From positions 38,676,116-38,740,115 of the forward strand of contig NC_058190.1 in the NCBI RefSeq assembly GCF_907165205.1: DNA of 64,000 nt, written 5' to 3'. The position numbers were made by a program, and so were the translations under genes. This document shows, one piece after another, positions 59,534 through 64,000 of this stretch; the stretch's first letter is position 1, and each line of letters starts with the position of its first letter. Source of the DNA: Coccinella septempunctata (lineage: Eukaryota; Arthropoda; Insecta; Coleoptera; Coccinellidae). The notes under the pieces are model-generated. The model searched no databases, had not been told where the DNA came from, and worked only from the letters and a program-made list of their open reading frames with translations.

Positions 59534-60233
59534 TTCGTTTTTTTATTTTAATAAAATCAAGCTAAACAAAATAAAAAATTTCTTTACAACGTGAGATATT
59601 TGAAATTTAAACCTTATAGGTTAGGTCATAGATTTTATATATCAAAAACAAATATTCTTAATCTTCGCTGCTTTGGCGAAGATTCCTCTTTTGTTTTGTT
59701 CTATTCTTGTTTTCGAGTGTTTTTTTTTTTCATATACGGATTCTGGAAAGAGGATTTTCATTTCGTCATTAAAATTTGCTGCTATTATGACTTGAATGGT
59801 CCGAATATTGTTGTGTTATAGTCGTTGGGAAAAAAACGATGCCATTTCCGCATGAAAAAGGGATTCGATGTTTTCTGCCCATGTCCACAGCTTCATCTTG
59901 AATTGATTTGACTGCGATTTCAGATTTGTCAGTTTGTCAGATCGATAAAAAATTTCTCGTCAAGTTATCGACTAAATAAACAAGAAATGTTAACGATGAC
60001 ATAAAAATGAGATTAATACAGTGGCGCCGCGTCTCGTGCTAGACGGTGGTTTCGTCCAAATGGCTCAAATTTATTTTTATCCACTCCTCTAACCACCTTC
60101 TCCTTCCTTCTTCCTTTTCGTTATCATTGTATGTATGTCATCAGCTGCTATTATTTAATTTGAAGAAATTGCGCTAACGGGTGCCACCGCGATATTTTTA
60201 TTTGGTAGATTTATTTCACTCACATCAGTTAAA
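59534..60233. promoter_or_regulatory. Shared upstream region of DDX27 and GMP reductase
   Basis: The start codons of the two divergent genes are 700 bases apart, with no other gene between them. Both are housekeeping genes. I see no TATA box; the region around 60000-60200 is richer in CG dinucleotides than its surroundings. A bidirectional promoter is likely by inference only. Confidence 0.45.
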
Positions 60234-62220
60234 ATGCCGAATATAGTAAACGAAATCAAATTGGATTTCAAAGATGTGCTCTTGCGCCCAAAAAGATCTA
60301 CGCTGAAAAGCCGAAATGATGTAAGTAAATTGATAATTTGATGAATACAAAATAGAAATAAGTTTACCGTGAATTTATCCTTGAATTTAGAGACGTTGAT
60401 CTAAAAATAATTCATTATACTCGTGTAGTACATGTCCAAAGTCGATTTACAAAAAATCAATAACGTTTCCCCCTGTACCTATGATAATTATCATTTGCAG
60501 TTTTTGGTTTAACGCCCCCACTAATAGATAAATCCTTTCGCCAATTTTCGAATATATATATTTGATACCGAAATGCAGATGATTTTTCGTTTGTTTTTCT
60601 TCATCGAAATTCCTTACTCAATTATTTTCACCGGGTTCGATTGAAAAGCCGACAACAGTCGATTTTATATTGTGAATAGTTCTAATAGCAAAAAATCAGA
60701 TTATATATTCATACTGATTAATCAGATTATACCTCGATTTATCAAGTCCTGGAATTATATAAATAAAAAAATTGCTATAGAGATATAATATTCGCACATG
60801 TATAGTTTTAGTTTATTTGATTTTATGTATTTATCAGTAAATGGAAGTTAAGAAATCTTTGAAGTCTGGTTGATAAAACGTGCATTTTTTTGTAGTCTTG
60901 TTAGAAGTTGAGCATACAAATAATCCAATTAATCCAAAACTAACTTTTCCTCAGTAAGGATATTTCATTGTTGTTCATCTCATGTTATACAGCATTGTAA
61001 TATTCTATAGAGCAAGTTCCAAGTTAATCCCGAATAATCTACATTGAATAATTGTTGACTAATAGAAATGGAAATATACTGAATACTTTCCATTTTTTGG
61101 AAGATACCCAAAGATTTGAAGAGGGAATTTCTGAAATTTATTCTAGAATTTCAACACTTTTATTTTGAGATTATAGAATGAATTATACATTTAGGAATTT
61201 TACTTCTTCTTGTTGATGTCGGAATGTGAGGTAAAACCTTTTGGGAAGTTTATTAATTTTAAAAATGGCGAATGCGCTGATGTGTTTCTTACCATTGGCG
61301 TAGCCAGGATGCTTGTTCCAAAATTATGTTGATTTTAGTATCTAGGACGGGGGTCCGCCGAGAATTCTGGGGGTCTTTGCCAACTTGTGTACCCCTATGT
61401 GTATTAATTTTTTCTAGATTTAGTGCCGGTTTATTCACCAATCATTAGGGCTCTTGAACAGTTAAACAATAGGTCAAAAAACCGACCCTTCTCGGTATCG
61501 CCTCAATAACTAACAGAACGATGGATTATGAATATACCCAAAATATAATCACATGTAGTCATTAATTTTACCAAACGGAAGTTTGCGAACACTATACTTT
61601 ATAGAGAGAATGAACAAACCATCAGCCCTAAATGTATTGTTCAAAGAAGAACTGATTGTTTTCCCAAATTTTTTTTTTTTTTATGACTCCTGTATCTGTT
61701 ACCACCATGGTATGAATCTGCGATGGAATTTTTCGCTTTTAGACTCCCTTTTTAGAGTTCTAGCTATCGTTGAATATGTTGAGAAATGAATTCTTATATC
61801 ATATTGATATTGATTTTGTTGAAAATACATACATCAATAAACAATAAGTTGTGGACGAAAAAATAAAGGTAGATGATTGACACATGTAACTCAAAAGTAT
61901 GCCAAAGATCAATAAATGAAATACTGATAGTACATTGAAAAGGGTTCCGCCGCAATAATTCAAAATTTATCGGTTGCTTAACTCACATGAGCAAGCTGAT
62001 AAGATATTCAACTGGCCCAGATTTCCTTATTTGAACTAACTGCATTTTCTACCCTTGACCTAATGAAATCTTAAACAGTAAGGATGAATCCTATTTTCAG
62101 GTAAATCTCTACAGAAATATCACCTTCAGGAACTCCAAACAAACCTACAATGGTATTCCAGTCATGGCTTCCAACATGGATACCATTGGTACATTCGAGA
62201 TGGCTAAAGTGCTCTCAAAG
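60234..62220 (+). CDS. GMPR: GMP reductase, first two exons (gene continues past window)
   Basis: Cytosolic enzyme that turns GMP to IMP with NADPH, part of purine salvage. Exon 1 (60234-60320) encodes MPNIVNEIKLDFKDVLLRPK then RSTLKSRND; exon 2 (62101-62220) encodes VNLYRNITFRNSKQTYNGIP, then VMASNMDTIGTFEMAKVLSK. Both match the start of animal GMP reductase almost residue for residue, including the N-terminal LDFKDVLLRPKRS and the NMDT-GTFEMA strand of the TIM barrel. Both exons end in phase 0. The catalytic Cys loop and the rest lie downstream and are not in this window; I looked for exon 3 to 64000 without success. Intron 1 is 1.8 kb. Confidence 0.95.
61285..61400. repeat. Possible hAT-like remnant in GMP reductase intron 1
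   Basis: ATTGGCGTAGCCAGG followed by G-run blocks (GGACGGGGGTCCG, CTGGGGGTC) is reminiscent of hAT-type element ends, but I found no opposite end. Weak. Confidence 0.3.
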
Positions 62221-64000
62221 GTACGCTGTTATTGAAATAAATCAGAAATGTCGAATAATTTGGTCAGGGACCAAATCTCTGATCTCTGTTCAAATTTTCG
62301 ATCTGTTACAGAGCTGCTATTATTTATTAATCCATTGAATATATTTTGCCAACCCAATACAGGGCAGAGACAACCTCTGGAACAGGGTATCCCATTTTGG
62401 CACTTCCCTTATCTATAAAGATAGAGGATTTCGGTTTACGCTACTTTTTCATTAAATTAAAAATGCCGAGAGCAAAATTTTGATAGCCCTTTTGGTTTTT
62501 GAGGGGTCAGTCACCCCTCGTATCTAAGTTATCTTTGAACTTATCTAAAAAGTTAATACTTGCTCTGATATAATTTTCTCCGTAGAATTTATTGACACAC
62601 AGTTAGTTTTTCCTTACACCTTTGGTTTTTTAGTTTTGAAGCAAACATATATGGGTTTATGGAAACCCTATATGTATATTATTTTCTACATTCATTAGGC
62701 ATGAAGTGGGCTTTCCAAAAATAAATACATAATTTTAATCAGTAATTTTCAAAAACAAGGTAAGAATTTAAGATTGTCGCATATTGTCTTTTGTGTTGCA
62801 ATTTTAATAGGTAGTAGGATATTGACAATATGAGGAGTTAGAAGAAACGGGGCTATTTTATAGTTTTCGACGATAGGGTAAAGAATTTGATGTTCATGTT
62901 GCCTATCAGGGAAGTCTGGAGATAACGAAAAATTCGTATTAAAAATGCCGATAAGGTTGTCGGGTATGACTTTGAAAACGGTAGACTTAAATCTTTCAAA
63001 TAAACAGAACGTTATGAACAAACTAAACCTAGTAGGAGTCGAAAATACAGAGGGATCACCAGCATCGGTAAATTGATAAAATATTCGTTGATAAGAACTC
63101 AGATGCGGTGAAAAACGATCATACAATGTTATTATTGAATGATTTTCTGGCAGAATCAGGCTGAGTAGGAGGATAACCTAGGAGGAGTCATTACCCTTGA
63201 AATTCTTATGGGTTTTTTCTCCCAATATTTGAACCACAAGGAATAAATAATAATGAAAAAATGTTATTGCTTATATATAGTAGTTATTGCACTTTATAAG
63301 GGGCGATGCTTCGTCAAGAAATAGTGCGAGTCTTTCATATAAAATGTTTTGAGCCTACCTGCTTAGATGGCTTCCTGAAGATGGAATTTTCAATATTTTT
63401 GTCAGAACCCAGAAAAACTGATTGAAATGATATTGAGCAGGCATTCTGTATTCGAGCGAAAAGGCACTCAAAGAACTGTTTGTGGTGTTACCCTATATAA
63501 TTAATTGCAAGAGGTAGAAAAGGCCACCCTCAAGATTCGCAGGAAACCTTTTTTCTTATTCATATTATAACATTGAAAAATTAATTTTTTATGAATTGAT
63601 TCATATTGAACAAATGAGGTTTCTTGTGATTTCTTGATGGAAATAACGATTATTTTTAGAAAAAAACTTAATAAACAATAGGTACCTGAGTGAATAGGCT
63701 GGAATCCAATCTTTGAGCTTAAATTTACTTAGTAGGCGGATATCATGCTAATATTATATGGGAATTAACCACTTTTCCTTTAATTCTCTTTTATCATACA
63801 ATATCTACTCGATTTCATTTCTAATATCAATTTTCTAGCTTCTAAGAAAAAATTAAAATTGCTTTTCAGGTGGCATATTTAGGAGGCTGTATCTAAACAG
63901 GGACTGTTGAGAAATAAATGTTTATGAAAACCATACCAATTCTCGATAAGGAATCACCCCTCAAATTTCATTCATTTACAACCCCCATTATATATGTCTT
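62221..64000. other. GMP reductase intron 2 (incomplete)
   Basis: Non-coding from the donor at 62221 to the window end. It contains the foldback element at 63350-63960. Minus-strand open frames here (for example 62749-63126) show no motif. Confidence 0.6.
63350..63960. mobile_element. Foldback element related to 38425 and 26109 copies
   Basis: Left arm CCTGCTTAGATGGCTTCCTG is mirrored on the right by GGAGGCTGTATCTAAACAGG. The interior ATTGCAAGAGGTAGAAAAGG, TTATTCATATTATAACATTG and AAAAATTAATTT blocks also occur near 25395-25480, so that region holds a further relative. Boundaries are approximate. Confidence 0.55.

Noticed and set aside
1..64000. tRNA, rRNA, prokaryotic operons or bacterial contamination
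   Set aside because: No tRNA-like A/B box pairs or rRNA blocks were found, and all genes have introns and animal homologues.

Overview
This is nuclear DNA from an animal, almost certainly an insect. The genes are split by GT-AG introns, their mRNAs end at AATAAA signals, the non-coding DNA is AT-rich, and it is crowded with mariner, PIF/Harbinger, hAT-like and non-LTR remnants and with short foldback elements. The protein families (FE4/venom-carboxylesterase-type esterases, an insect pepsin-like aspartic protease, NCOA6, DDX27, GMP reductase, mitochondrial ribosomal protein L24) suit a beetle or another insect with gut aspartic proteases. The exact order is an inference and no species is named.

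Layout, left to right. 1-4859: no gene, repeats only. 4860-5692 (-): mitochondrial ribosomal protein L24, two exons. 6301-18301 (+): a ten-exon pepsin-family aspartic protease whose active-site motifs are altered (DTT and DTS instead of DTG, and Thr at the flap Tyr position); its introns carry nested transposons. 19873-31971, 32529-38109 and 40521-46387 (all +): three secreted carboxylesterases in a head-to-tail array, each with ten exons, the same intron phases and a complete Ser-Glu-His triad. 49406-53272 (+): the insect counterpart of nuclear receptor coactivator 6. 56626-59533 (-): the nucleolar DEAD-box helicase DDX27, six exons. 60234-62220 (+): the first two exons of GMP reductase; the rest lies beyond the window.

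The housekeeping genes sit at the flanks, and the middle 40 kb is a lineage-specific cluster of secreted hydrolases. The esterase array grew by tandem duplication: genes 2 and 3 are closest to each other and gene 1 is more diverged. DDX27 and GMP reductase are divergent and share a 700-bp upstream region; NCOA6 and DDX27 converge.

I found no convincing wholly new multi-gene system. The strongest points are the apparently inactivated aspartic protease (a pattern known from the cockroach allergen Bla g 2) with a frame-preserving extra exon, the three-esterase array, a possible alternative last exon of NCOA6, a GC-AG intron in DDX27, a higher-order tandem repeat between esterases 2 and 3, and several transposon insertions whose boundaries and target duplications can be read directly. 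Exon boundaries were worked out by eye from splice consensus and reading frame; every gene model below keeps phase across all its junctions.
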